Below the pieces are notes generated by a model, which saw nothing but the letters and a program-made list of their open reading frames with translations, made no database searches and was not told the DNA's origin. From the NCBI GenBank assembly GCA_023127905.1, contig JAGMEZ010000196.1, positions 1 through 13,170 of the forward strand: a stretch of 13,170 nt of DNA, written 5' to 3'. Origin of the DNA: Caldifarciminota bacterium. GTDB lineage: Bacteria; Hydrothermota; E44-bin80. How positions within the stretch are numbered: position 1 is the stretch's first letter; each line of letters opens with the position of its first letter. A program made the translations under genes and the position numbers. Positions 1-7,613 of this stretch are shown in pieces.

Positions 1-2324
1 AAACGCTGGATTGCACGTCTAAGCGGACGTGCTCCATACGAGGGATCAAATCCCTCCTCTACAAGAAACTCCTTTGAATCATTACTCAAAATAATATCAA
101 ACCCTCTCTCCTTTACCCGCAACCTTACCATCGAAAATAATATATCAACAATCTTAAGCATTTCCTTCTTTCCGAGAGAATGAAAAACTACAATTTCATC
201 AACTCTGTTTAAAAATTCTGGATTAAAACGACGGTTTACCTCATCAAGAAGTCTATTTTTCATACTTTCGTAATTCCTTCCTTCATCCGATTTATGAAAA
301 CCAAGGCTTGTACCCCGTTTAATCTCCATTGAACCAATATTGGATGTCATAATCAGAACACAATTTTTGAAGTTTACCTTCCTTCCAAAACTATCTGTAA
401 GCTGACCATCTTCAAGTATCTGAAGAAGGATATTGAAAATTTCAGGATGCGCTTTTTCTATTTCATCAAGAAGGACAACAGAGTATGGACGTCTCCTTAC
501 CTTTTCAGTCAATTGCCCTCCCTCATTATATCCGATGTATCCAGGAGGTGCACCCATAAGCCTTGAAACAGCAAATTTTTCCATATACTCACTCATATCC
601 ACTCTAATAAGTGCATCTTCACTATCAAATAATAACTCCGCTAATGCCTTTCCAAGCTCCGTTTTCCCAACACCTGTTGGTCCAAGAAAGATAAAAGAAC
701 CGATTGGTCTTCTTGGATCTTTAAGCCCGGTCCTGCCCCGTCGTATCGCCTTGGAAATTATCTCTAAGGCTTCGTCCTGTCCAACAACTCTCTTTCTTAA
801 ATCATCTTCCATTCTCAACAGTTTTATCTGCTCCTTCTCCTCGAGTTTTAAAAGCGGAATTCCTGTCCACATCGATATAATTTCCCTAACATCGTCTGCG
901 GTCACTTTTATTTCTTGTATACTTACTTCTTTCTCCCATTTTTTTCGTACTTTTCTTACTTCTTCCTCAAGTTTATCCTGTTTATCCCTGAGTAAAGCTG
1001 CTTTCTCATAATCCTGTTCCTTTACCGCATCACGTTTTTCCTGTTCGAGTTCATCCATTTTTTTCTCAAGTTTATTAATATCTGGAGCTGAAGGGAAATT
1101 AGCAAGTTTTACACGAGCACCTGCTTCATCAATAACATCAATAGCTTTATCAGGAAGAAATCTATCTGATATATATCTATCTGAAAACGTTGCGGCAGCA
1201 ACGATTGCTTCATTTGTATACTTTACTCCATGGTGTTCTTCATACTGGTATTTAAGACCTTCTAAAATCTCTATTGTATCCTCAACAGATGGAGGGTTAA
1301 TCATAATAGGTTGAAATCTTCTCTCCAATGAACCTTCCTTCTCGATGTATTTTCTGTATTCTTCAAGCGTAGTTGCCCCTATACACTGGAGTTCGCCCCG
1401 TGCGAGAGCGGGTTTCAACATATTCGATGCATCTATTGCACCCTCTGCCGCACCGGCACCAACAATAGTATGAAGTTCATCAATAAAGAGCATAACATTA
1501 TCAGTATTTCTTATTTCATTTAAGATTGCTTTCAACCTTTCTTCAAATTGACCACGATATTTTGTACCCGCTACAACAGAGGCAAGGTCAAGAGCCAAAA
1601 CTTCTTTTCCCCAGAGAACCTCGGGAACATCCCTTTTTATTATTTTCTGTGAAAGTCCCTCTGCAATTGCCGTCTTTCCCACACCAGGTTCTCCTATCAA
1701 AACAGGGTTATTCTTCTTCCTCCTTGAAAGAATCTGAATAACTCGCTCTATCTCTTTTTCTCTACCAATAATTGGATCAAGCTTACTCTCTTTAGCAAGT
1801 TTTGTTAGGTTTCTACAGAAGTAATCAAGAGCAGGTGTTTTTGATTTTTTGTTTTCCTTCGGATCATAAAGGGTTGGAGGAAAACCACCGAGAAGTTTTA
1901 TGATTTCTGCTTTCGCAATATCATAAGAAACACCATACTCTGAAAGAATTCTTGCAGATGCACTATCCCTTTTTCTTATGAGCCCAAGCAGAACATGCTC
2001 TGTACCTACGTGTTTATGGTCGAGTTTCTTTGCTTCATCAATAGAAAGGTTTATTACATGCTTTGCATCCTGGCCAAGCGGTATTTCACCTGATGCCAAC
2101 GCGCCTACTTCACCCTCGCTTACAAGTTTTTGAAGTGACCTTGAAATCTTCTCAAGATTAACACCAAGATTAGTCAGAACCATAACAGCAACTCCGTTCC
2201 CTTCCTTTATCAGTGCAAGAAGAAGATGCTCAGCACTGACACTGTCATTACCGTTAGATGCCGCTTCTTGCCGCGCTATGTATATTAATTTTCTAACCCT
2301 TTCAGTAAATCTTTCATCCATCAT
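1..2324 (-). CDS. clpC: ATP-dependent unfoldase ClpC, C-terminus cut by window edge
   Basis: Hsp100 AAA+ unfoldase that threads substrates into ClpP in the cytoplasm. My translation gives 774 codons from the ATG at 2324-2322 to the left edge, with no stop; the family usually runs a little over 800 residues, so roughly 40-50 are missing. Order: double Clp N-domain (about 1-145); first AAA+ with Walker A GEPGVGKT 211-218, pore loop KYRG 255-258 and Walker B IDELHT 281-286; middle domain with a UVR motif near 436-450 ([13 protein letters not shown]), which marks ClpC rather than ClpA or ClpB; second AAA+ with GPTGVGKT 548-555, GYIGY 595-599 and VVLLDEIE 616-623; and a SLGF loop, LGF 674-676, matching the ClpP-docking tripeptide. 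E32 and E109 align with the phosphoarginine-binding glutamates of Bacillus ClpC. Last gene of the operon: its ATG overlaps the mcsB TGA (ATGA). A second in-frame ATG follows at once. An AGGGG-type Shine-Dalgarno lies about 8 nt upstream. Confidence 0.97.
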   Translation of the reverse strand, partial: MMDERFTERVRKLIYIARQEAASNGNDSVSAEHLLLALIKEGNGVAVMVLTNLGVNLEKISRSLQKLVSEGEVGALASGEIPLGQDAKHVINLSIDEAKKLDHKHVGTEHVLLGLIRKRDSASARILSEYGVSYDIAKAEIIKLLGGFPPTLYDPKENKKSKTPALDYFCRNLTKLAKESKLDPIIGREKEIERVIQILSRRKKNNPVLIGEPGVGKTAIAEGLSQKIIKRDVPEVLWGKEVLALDLASVVAGTKYRGQFEERLKAILNEIRNTDNVMLFIDELHTIVGAGAAEGAIDASNMLKPALARGELQCIGATTLEEYRKYIEKEGSLERRFQPIMINPPSVEDTIEILEGLKYQYEEHHGVKYTNEAIVAAATFSDRYISDRFLPDKAIDVIDEAGARVKLANFPSAPDINKLEKKMDELEQEKRDAVKEQDYEKAALLRDKQDKLEEEVRKVRKKWEKEVSIQEIKVTADDVREIISMWTGIPLLKLEEKEQIKLLRMEDDLRKRVVGQDEALEIISKAIRRGRTGLKDPRRPIGSFIFLGPTGVGKTELGKALAELLFDSEDALIRVDMSEYMEKFAVSRLMGAPPGYIGYNEGGQLTEKVRRRPYSVVLLDEIEKAHPEIFNILLQILEDGQLTDSFGRKVNFKNCVLIMTSNIGSMEIKRGTSLGFHKSDEGRNYESMKNRLLDEVNRRFNPEFLNRVDEIVVFHSLGKKEMLKIVDILFSMVRLRVKERGFDIILSNDSKEFLVEEGFDPSYGARPLRRAIQR

Positions 2325-3400
2325 TTCACTACCCCTTTTTCCAGAGATAAAATCTCTTTTACAAAGCGAGCACGTCTCTGGTCTCTTTCATAATTGTCCA
2401 TTTTTTTATTATATAGAAGTTGAAGATGCGCAGGTTGTATATATATAATTAATTTATTTAATTGCTTCAGAGTTACATTTCTGATTATACCAAGTCCAAC
2501 ACCCAGTCTTACAGCAGATGAAAAATTTATAACTTCTTCAGAAGTAAGTAGGTGTGCATATTTCAGGAGACCATAAGCTCTCCATATCTTATCCTCTATC
2601 TGTACCTTAGCATTCTTCATGAGAATTTCTCTTGCATTTCTCTCTGACTCCACAATATCCTTTACAACATCGGTAACCAAAGATAGTATATCTTCCTCTC
2701 TTCTTCCAAGAGATACACTGCTTGATAATTGAAAAAAATTTCCTTTCACATCACTGCCCTCACCGTACAAACCTCTAATAAGTATCTTTTTCTTTTTCAG
2801 TTTTCTGACAATTCTTTCAATCTCTTTTGTTATAACAAGTGCAGGAAGATGAACCAGGGCTGATGCTCTCAAACCTGTTCCAATATTCGTAGGACAGGCT
2901 GTTAGATAACCAAGTTCGGAGTCAAATGCATACTCAACCCTCAAACCTATTTCATCATCCAGTGGGTTAAGGAAGTCATATATTTCAAACAACTGCAATC
3001 CACCTGCAAAACCTTGAATACGTAGGTGATCCTCTTCATTGAGCATTATAGAAACCTTTTCATCCTCATCTATCATCACCCCACTATTATCTGACTCAAA
3101 ACAGAGATCAAAGCTTGCAAGATGCCTTTCAACAAGAAACTCTTTCTCGATCGACGATAGCTCTTTCATATTGAATAAGTAACCATTCTGAAAAATGTTA
3201 ATTCCAATCAGTTCATTTATCATTTCGTTAAGTAGCTCTTCTTTTTCTTCATCTGTTGAACTGACAGTGAATTTTCGATGTTTAAGATTTCTTGCAAACC
3301 TGATCCTCGACGAAAAAACAATCTCAGAGTAAGGACCTGTAGAGTCCATCCAATGACTTGTTCTTTCCACCATTTTACTAATTTTCTCGTTCTTATTCAT
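2321..3400 (-). CDS. mcsB: Protein arginine kinase McsB
   Basis: ATP:guanido-phosphotransferase-fold kinase that phosphorylates arginine side chains and so marks proteins for ClpC-ClpP. 359 aa, the usual length for the family (Bacillus McsB is about 363). Visible motifs: nucleotide-binding arginines in SSRIRFAR (30-37); NEEDHLRIQ (121-129) with the likely catalytic glutamate; the reactive cysteine C169 in LTACPTNIGTGLRAS; IRGLYGEGS (208-216) and GNFFQLSSSVSLG (220-232). Near the C-terminus, RDQRRA (339-344) matches the RDxxRA allosteric phosphoarginine-binding motif. That motif is typical of the bacterial protein kinases and separates them from metabolic arginine or creatine kinases. Start overlaps the mcsA end by 8 nt; stop overlaps clpC by 4 nt. 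Every key position I know of is retained, so an active enzyme is expected. Confidence 0.96.
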   Translation of the reverse strand: MNKNEKISKMVERTSHWMDSTGPYSEIVFSSRIRFARNLKHRKFTVSSTDEEKEELLNEMINELIGINIFQNGYLFNMKELSSIEKEFLVERHLASFDLCFESDNSGVMIDEDEKVSIMLNEEDHLRIQGFAGGLQLFEIYDFLNPLDDEIGLRVEYAFDSELGYLTACPTNIGTGLRASALVHLPALVITKEIERIVRKLKKKKILIRGLYGEGSDVKGNFFQLSSSVSLGRREEDILSLVTDVVKDIVESERNAREILMKNAKVQIEDKIWRAYGLLKYAHLLTSEEVINFSSAVRLGVGLGIIRNVTLKQLNKLIIYIQPAHLQLLYNKKMDNYERDQRRARFVKEILSLEKGVVK

Positions 3401-3875
3401 TTTTATCCATTCTCAGAGAAAGTGTCTTTATCTTATCCCTTAACTCAGCTGCCAGCTGGTACTCTTCTTTCTTTAACGCATCATCCAATTCTATTTTCAC
3501 TTCCCTTATTCTTCTTCTCAGAAGTAGCTTTCCTTTATCAAGAATAGGCACTTTTCCTCTATGCCTATTTTTCCCATGCAATTCTCCTACTACTGTGATT
3601 ATATATGATTTGAAGGTAATGTAACACTCAGAACAACCTAATTTCCCGTTCTTTTCAACATCCACCAATTTCCATCCACAGTGGGGGCATCTCACTTTAA
3701 GTGTAGTCTTTTCTTTTTCTCCTTTTACCGTAAAATTCTCTGATGGACTTATTAGGGAATGGAATCCCTTCTTCTCCGCACATTTCTCACAAATAAAGAA
3801 TTCTATCTTCTCACCATTGATAACTTTCGTATACTTTATTCTTCCATCCTCAGAGCCACAAATTTCACACATCAT
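3393..3875 (-). CDS. mcsA: McsA, zinc-finger/UVR activator of arginine kinase McsB
   Basis: Small metal-binding adaptor that in Bacillus binds and activates McsB and stabilises ClpC. 160 aa, somewhat shorter than Bacillus McsA (about 185). Four CxxC pairs make two treble-clef-like zinc sites: C3/C6 with C29/C32, and C63/C66 with C81/C84. The C-terminus carries a UVR-type coiled motif (about 127-155, with LDDALKKEEYQLAAELRDK) like the one in the ClpC middle domain. Two adjacent ATG codons (3875 and 3872) are possible starts; both lie inside the lolD end, so translation is probably coupled. The gene directly precedes mcsB, as in the Gram-positive ctsR-mcsA-mcsB-clpC operon, but the upstream gene here is lolD rather than ctsR. 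Confidence 0.92.
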   Translation of the reverse strand: MMCEICGSEDGRIKYTKVINGEKIEFFICEKCAEKKGFHSLISPSENFTVKGEKEKTTLKVRCPHCGWKLVDVEKNGKLGCSECYITFKSYIITVVGELHGKNRHRGKVPILDKGKLLLRRRIREVKIELDDALKKEEYQLAAELRDKIKTLSLRMDKNE

Positions 3876-4563
3876 TTTCTACCCCCAGAATTTTTCCATC
3901 TTCCATTCTAATTATATTACCTATTCTATTAGCAATTCCGACATTATGAGTAACTATAACAAGGGTAATCCCCCCTTTACGATTAAGTTCTAAAAGCATC
4001 GATAGAAGCATATCACTATTTTTGCTGTCAAGGTTACCTGTTGGCTCGTCAGCAAATATTACAGATGGATTGTTAATCAGTGCCCTTGCAACAGCTACCC
4101 TTTGTTTTTCTCCTCCTGATAGTTCATTAGGTTTATGGTCAATTCTGTCCGAAAGGCCAACCTCAGTAAGCAAATTTTTTGCTTTCTCACTTGCTTTCTT
4201 TGAACTAATTCCATCAATCGATGAAGGTAACATCACATTCTCCAATGCGCTAAACTCAGACAAGAGATGATGGAATTGAAAGATAAAACCTATTTTCTTA
4301 TTCCTAATTTTCGCAAGTTCCTCATCCCTGAAATCGTAGAGACTGTTTCCATCAAGCATTACCTTTCCCTCGGTAGGTCTGTCCAGTCCACCAAGGATAT
4401 GAAGAAGTGTACTTTTTCCTGCACCGGAAGGACCAACAATCGTATGTATCATTCCTCTCTCTATAGTAATATCAATACCTTTAAGTACCTTAAGTTTTTC
4501 TTTCCCTGTCTTAAATACCCTTTTTATGTTTATCCCTTTCAGAAGAATTCCATTATCAGTCAT
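3865..4563 (-). CDS. lolD: Lipoprotein-release ABC transporter ATP-binding subunit LolD
   Basis: ATPase of the MacB/LolD class that powers extraction of outer-membrane lipoproteins from the inner membrane. 232 aa, full length. Walker A GPSGAGKST 44-52, Q-loop glutamine Q96 (FIFQFHHLL), signature LSGGE 148-152, Walker B VIFADE 168-173 followed by PTGNLD, and switch histidine H206. The FQFHHLLSEFSALENV stretch is typical of LolD. Its permease partner lies 17 nt upstream in the same operon. Only ATPase and permease are present; a LolA carrier is not in the window. The distinction from a MacB- or FtsE-type ATPase rests on sequence flavour and on the LolC/E neighbour. Confidence 0.9.
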   Translation of the reverse strand: MTDNGILLKGINIKRVFKTGKEKLKVLKGIDITIERGMIHTIVGPSGAGKSTLLHILGGLDRPTEGKVMLDGNSLYDFRDEELAKIRNKKIGFIFQFHHLLSEFSALENVMLPSSIDGISSKKASEKAKNLLTEVGLSDRIDHKPNELSGGEKQRVAVARALINNPSVIFADEPTGNLDSKNSDMLLSMLLELNRKGGITLVIVTHNVGIANRIGNIIRMEDGKILGVENDV

Positions 4564-4580
4564 TTTTATTATTCCATAAA

Positions 4581-5804
4581 TTATTCGTACCTGATAGCCT
4601 TAACAGGATCAAGTCTCGCCGCTTTCATTGCCGGATAGAGAGTTGCAAGAAAACTGATCGCAATGGCAGCAACTGCAACTATAATAAAATCATCTAATAC
4701 CATATGAACAGGTAGTGTATCAATAAAGTAAACATCACTTGGAAGGGAGATGAATTTATACTTCCCAAGGAGAAACGAGACAAGTATACCAACTATCATA
4801 CCAAGAACTGTTCCAATTGAGCCAATGATAACACCCTGTAACATAAAAATTCTCATTATCTGCTTACTTGATGCACCCATAGATTTAAGAATGCCTATGT
4901 CTTTGGTTTTCTGAATTACAATCATTATCAGTGTCCCTATTATATTGAATGCTGCAACTACTATGATAAGGGTCAGGATGATAAACATAACGACCTTTTC
5001 GAGCTTTAATGCAGCGAAGAGACTTCTATTCATTCGTATCCAGTGATTCGCTCTGAAAGGAAAACCTAACTTTTTTTCTATCTGTTGCGCAATCTCCGGA
5101 GCTTTATATATATCATCTATTTTAACCTCAATACCTGTAATAGCATCTTCCATCCCAACAAGTTTCTGTGCGCTGGCTAGTGAAATATACCCCAGTGAAG
5201 CATCGTATTCATACATTCCTGCTTCAAATATTCCAACAACTCGAAACTTCTTAAGTTTTGGGATGTAACCCATAGGGGTCGGCGTTAAATTTGCGGTTGA
5301 AAAGACAGTCAATTCGTCTCCGGTATGAATACGTATGTTATCAGCAAGGATTGAACCAAGAACAATCCCCGGAATATCATTACCACTCAGTTTAAAGCTG
5401 CCATATATAATTTTTGACTCAATATTACTTACTTCAGAAAGAGTGTTCTCGTCCACCCCTCTGAGTACAATCCCATCAACATAGCTATCGTGATTTATCA
5501 TAACTTTTGTATAAATGAAAGGAGATGCACCGGAAACATGAGGATTATTCCTAACAATGGTAAGTGCTGAATCATATTCTGCTATAGGTTCATTGAAATA
5601 TTTCAAAACAGCAATATGCGCATTTGTTCCAAGTATCTTATCCCTCAAATCTTTATGGAATCCACTCATAACGGAAAGAACAATGAGAATCGTTGCAACA
5701 CCAATGAATACGCCACATATTGATATAATGATTATTGTAGATTGAAACAAAGTGGCTCTTTTTGCTTTTAAATATCTTTTTGCTATAAAGTATTCAAATT
5801 TCAT
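4581..5804 (-). CDS. lolC: Lipoprotein-releasing ABC transporter permease, LolC/LolE type
   Basis: Inner-membrane permease that takes up a lipoprotein and hands it to the periplasmic carrier. 407 aa, family length. Four membrane segments by eye: about 22-46, 271-297, 318-346 and 371-394, with a large periplasmic domain between the first two. The N-terminal FEYFIAKRYLKAKR and the C-terminal LYPAMKAARLDPVKAIRYE are family hallmarks. The segment RANHWIRMNRSLFAALKLEK just before the second helix also fits the LolC/E/F family. Only one permease is encoded here, so the complex may be a homodimer (LolF-like) rather than a LolC-LolE pair. LolC, LolE and LolF cannot be told apart without alignment. 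The ATG overlaps the lysS end by 4 nt. Confidence 0.9.
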   Translation of the reverse strand: MKFEYFIAKRYLKAKRATLFQSTIIIISICGVFIGVATILIVLSVMSGFHKDLRDKILGTNAHIAVLKYFNEPIAEYDSALTIVRNNPHVSGASPFIYTKVMINHDSYVDGIVLRGVDENTLSEVSNIESKIIYGSFKLSGNDIPGIVLGSILADNIRIHTGDELTVFSTANLTPTPMGYIPKLKKFRVVGIFEAGMYEYDASLGYISLASAQKLVGMEDAITGIEVKIDDIYKAPEIAQQIEKKLGFPFRANHWIRMNRSLFAALKLEKVVMFIILTLIIVVAAFNIIGTLIMIVIQKTKDIGILKSMGASSKQIMRIFMLQGVIIGSIGTVLGMIVGILVSFLLGKYKFISLPSDVYFIDTLPVHMVLDDFIIVAVAAIAISFLATLYPAMKAARLDPVKAIRYE

Positions 5805-7267
5805 TCTTTAGTTTTTAGCTGCGGGAAGATAATTACTTCCCTGATTGATGGAGTATCTGTTAAAAGCATTATTAACCTATCTATACCAATTCCCAATCCA
5901 CCAGTTGGTGGCATCCCGTATTCCATTGCATTAAGGAAATCCTCATCCAATTCCTGTATTTCCCCCTCACCCATTTCTTTTAATTTCCTCTGCTCCTCAA
6001 ATCTCTTCCTCTGGTCAAAAGGATCGTTCAATTCACTGAAGGCGTTTCCGATTTCCATCCCTGCTATAATAGGCTCAAATCTTTCCACGAGTTCAGGATT
6101 TTCTCTATGTTTCTTGGCAAGTGGTGATATTTCGAGCGGGAAATCAATCACAAAGGTGGGCTGGATAAGTTTTGGTTGCACAATCTCACCAAATATCTCA
6201 TCGAGAATTTTTCCTTTCCCCGCACTTTCGTCTAAATCAAGTCCCTTTTCTTGTGCAAACGCATAAACCTCATCCTTTTCTAATTTCGATAGGTCTTTTC
6301 CTGTATACGACTCAATACCTTCATAAAAACTGATACGTTTCCAGGGTCGTGCTAAATCAATCTCATTCCCCTGAAACATAATCTTCTCCGTTTTAAATAG
6401 TTCATCTGCAATCCCAGTAACTATCTCTTCGGTAAGATTCATCATATCGTTGTAATCGGCATAAGCCTGATAAGCCTCCATCATCGTGAATTCAGGATTG
6501 TGAAACCTGTCAATCCCTTCATTCCTGAAATCCTTACATATTTCATAAACCTTCTCAAGTCCACCAATAATCAATCTTTTCAGATAGAGTTCATCAGAAA
6601 TGCGGAGGAAATATTCTCTATCGAGAACATTATAGTGTGTCTTAAAAGGTTGTGCGAATGCTCCTCCATAAAGTGGTTGCAATACGGGCGTCTCTACTTC
6701 AATAAATCCTTTGTTGTCAAGAATTTTGCGAGTTTTTGCTATAATCTTCGACCTTGTTATTACTATTTCTCTTGCATCTTTATTCATAACAAGATCAAGA
6801 TATTTCTTTCTATATCTTATCTCTACATCTTTCAATCCATGCCATTTTTCCGGTAATGGAAACAGTGATTTTGAGAGAAGCTTAAAATCCTTTACAAGTA
6901 AGGTTAACTCTTCAGTTTTTGTTTTAAATATCTCTCCTTTAGCTCCAATGAAATCACCTATATCGATAAGATTAACAACTTCAAAATCCTCCTCACAAAG
7001 TTTATCTTTCCTGAAATATATCTGTATTTTTCCTGACCAATCTTCTATATCAGCGAAAACTGTTTTCCCATGCCCCCTCTTTGCCATAATTCTTCCAGCA
7101 ATAGCAACTGAATTAACTCCAGCTATTTCATCTTCATTCTCCCTGATTTCTTTTATCATGTGGGTTCGTGTAAAACGATATGGATAAGGATTTAAACCTA
7201 AACCTTTCAGTTTATCAAGTTTTTCTATCCTTATTTTCTTTTGATCCAGTACTTCTTCTTTCATCAT
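5801..7267 (-). CDS. lysS: Class II lysyl-tRNA synthetase
   Basis: Charges tRNA-Lys with lysine in the cytoplasm. 488 aa, normal for bacterial class II LysRS. The N-terminal OB-fold anticodon-binding domain spans about 53-130 (VAIAGRIMAKRGHGKTVFAD). The catalytic domain carries motif 2 at 247-266 (core FRNEGIDRFHNPEF) and motif 3 GLGIGIDRL at 457-465. Two adjacent ATG codons lie at 7267 and 7264; the Shine-Dalgarno is weak (AAAAAGG, about 4 nt upstream), so the exact start is open by one residue. First gene of the six-gene minus-strand operon, about 42 nt below the predicted transcription start. Because the downstream genes overlap, this housekeeping gene's promoter probably also supplies basal lolC/E-lolD-mcsAB-clpC transcript. 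Confidence 0.97.
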   Translation of the reverse strand: MMKEEVLDQKKIRIEKLDKLKGLGLNPYPYRFTRTHMIKEIRENEDEIAGVNSVAIAGRIMAKRGHGKTVFADIEDWSGKIQIYFRKDKLCEEDFEVVNLIDIGDFIGAKGEIFKTKTEELTLLVKDFKLLSKSLFPLPEKWHGLKDVEIRYRKKYLDLVMNKDAREIVITRSKIIAKTRKILDNKGFIEVETPVLQPLYGGAFAQPFKTHYNVLDREYFLRISDELYLKRLIIGGLEKVYEICKDFRNEGIDRFHNPEFTMMEAYQAYADYNDMMNLTEEIVTGIADELFKTEKIMFQGNEIDLARPWKRISFYEGIESYTGKDLSKLEKDEVYAFAQEKGLDLDESAGKGKILDEIFGEIVQPKLIQPTFVIDFPLEISPLAKKHRENPELVERFEPIIAGMEIGNAFSELNDPFDQRKRFEEQRKLKEMGEGEIQELDEDFLNAMEYGMPPTGGLGIGIDRLIMLLTDTPSIREVIIFPQLKTKE

Positions 7268-7315
7268 ATAACCTTTTTATTGTATAACCATATTTAACTT
7301 ACATAGTTTCAAAAT

Positions 7316-7344
7316 ATTATAATCCCAAAAAAGCTATTTGTCAA
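7316..7344 (-). promoter_or_regulatory. Consensus sigma-70-type promoter for the lysS operon
   Basis: Read on the minus strand: -35 TTGACA at 7344-7339, exactly 17 nt of spacer, and -10 TATAAT at 7321-7316. All twelve positions match the housekeeping consensus. The expected transcription start is near 7309, giving a leader of about 42 nt to the lysS ATG. Such a strong core promoter suggests constitutive expression of lysS and of the quality-control genes behind it. Confidence 0.85.
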
Positions 7345-7360
7345 GAAAAATGACAGAAAA

Positions 7361-7380
7361 CCACAGAGAACACAGAGAAT
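7361..7380. repeat. CCACAGAGAA-type intergenic repeat copy
   Basis: CCACAGAGAACACAGAGAA is itself two near-identical 9-10-nt halves (CCACAGAGAA and CACAGAGAA). A shortened relative occurs at 10950-10966, and CACAGATT-type relatives occur in the other larger gaps. Confidence 0.7.
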
Positions 7381-7413
7381 ATTTTATTTACCCATCCCCA
7401 CTATTTATATTAG

Positions 7414-7439
7414 CCACAGATTGACACAGAAAATTTCTG
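7414..7439. repeat. CCACAGATT/CACAGAAA repeat copy ending in a palindrome
   Basis: CCACAGATTG is followed by ACACAGAAAA and then by TTTCTG. The end forms a small dyad (CAGAAA-A-TTTCTG, 7427-7439). It resembles the copy at 11930-11951, which also places a dyad at its CACAGAAA half. Confidence 0.6.
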
Positions 7440-7466
7440 ATGTTTTTCATCACAGAGACACCCTTA

Positions 7467-7492
7467 GATTTTTTTGAAAAATCAAAAAAATC
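7467..7492. repeat. A/T-rich perfect 11-bp inverted repeat followed by a T tract
   Basis: Arms GATTTTTTTGA (7467-7477) and TCAAAAAAATC (7482-7492) with a 4-nt AAAA loop, then C and eight T. It looks like a weak intrinsic terminator on the plus strand, but no plus-strand gene lies upstream. It ends 10 nt before the gap -35 box, so it may instead act as an A/T-rich UP-like or bent-DNA element. Confidence 0.5.
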
Positions 7493-7502
7493 CTTTTTTT
7501 TC

Positions 7503-7531
7503 TTGACTTTTTTTACTTTCTCTGTTATATA
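7503..7531 (+). promoter_or_regulatory. Sigma-70-type promoter for the gap operon
   Basis: -35 TTGACT at 7503-7508, spacer of 17 nt, -10 TATATA at 7526-7531. The -35 differs from consensus at one position. A long T/A-rich run lies directly upstream. The expected start is near 7538, which places the dyad at 7540-7574 at the very 5' end of the transcript, with about 75 nt of leader before gap. Confidence 0.8.
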
Positions 7532-7539
7532 GGATGGAC

Positions 7540-7574
7540 ATCCAGCAAAATACTATCAGCCTATTTTGCTGGAT
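7540..7574 (+). promoter_or_regulatory. Perfect 13-bp dyad at the gap transcription start (operator or 5' hairpin)
   Basis: Arms ATCCAGCAAAATA (7540-7552) and TATTTTGCTGGAT (7562-7574) are exact reverse complements around a 9-nt centre. The position just past the -10 box suits a repressor site. As RNA it would form a stable hairpin at the 5' end. No T run follows, so it is not an intrinsic terminator. The 9-nt centre recalls CIRCE geometry, but the arm sequence is different. Confidence 0.65.
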
Positions 7575-7613
7575 TTAATAGCTAAATCGCACTAAAAGCC
7601 ATAAGGAGGTTAA

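Larger units (their letters stand above)
7268..7613. other. Divergent intergenic region between lysS and gap
   Basis: 346 nt with no open reading frame of note. From left to right it holds the lysS promoter, two CCACAGA repeat copies, an A/T-rich inverted repeat with a T tract, the gap promoter, a 13-bp dyad and the gap Shine-Dalgarno. No CIRCE (TTAGCACTC-N9-GAGTGCTAA) and no CtsR heptad pair (GGTCAAA direct repeat) was found on either strand by eye. Confidence 0.8.

Noticed and set aside
433..1011. Long plus-strand open frame (192 codons) across clpC
   Set aside because: It lies antisense to the conserved second AAA+ and middle domains of ClpC, is serine-rich in the way reverse-frame translations are, and has no recognisable domain or ribosome binding site.
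1526..1741. Plus-strand open frame of 71 codons over clpC
   Set aside because: Antisense to the first AAA+ domain including its Walker A; no family resemblance.
7268..7345. CIRCE or CtsR operator controlling the clpC operon
   Set aside because: Neither TTAGCACTC-N9-GAGTGCTAA nor a GGTCAAA-type direct repeat is present around the promoter on either strand.
7532..7613. gap leader as a metabolite riboswitch
   Set aside because: It contains one simple dyad and too little conserved sequence for any riboswitch class I know; the leader is only about 75 nt.
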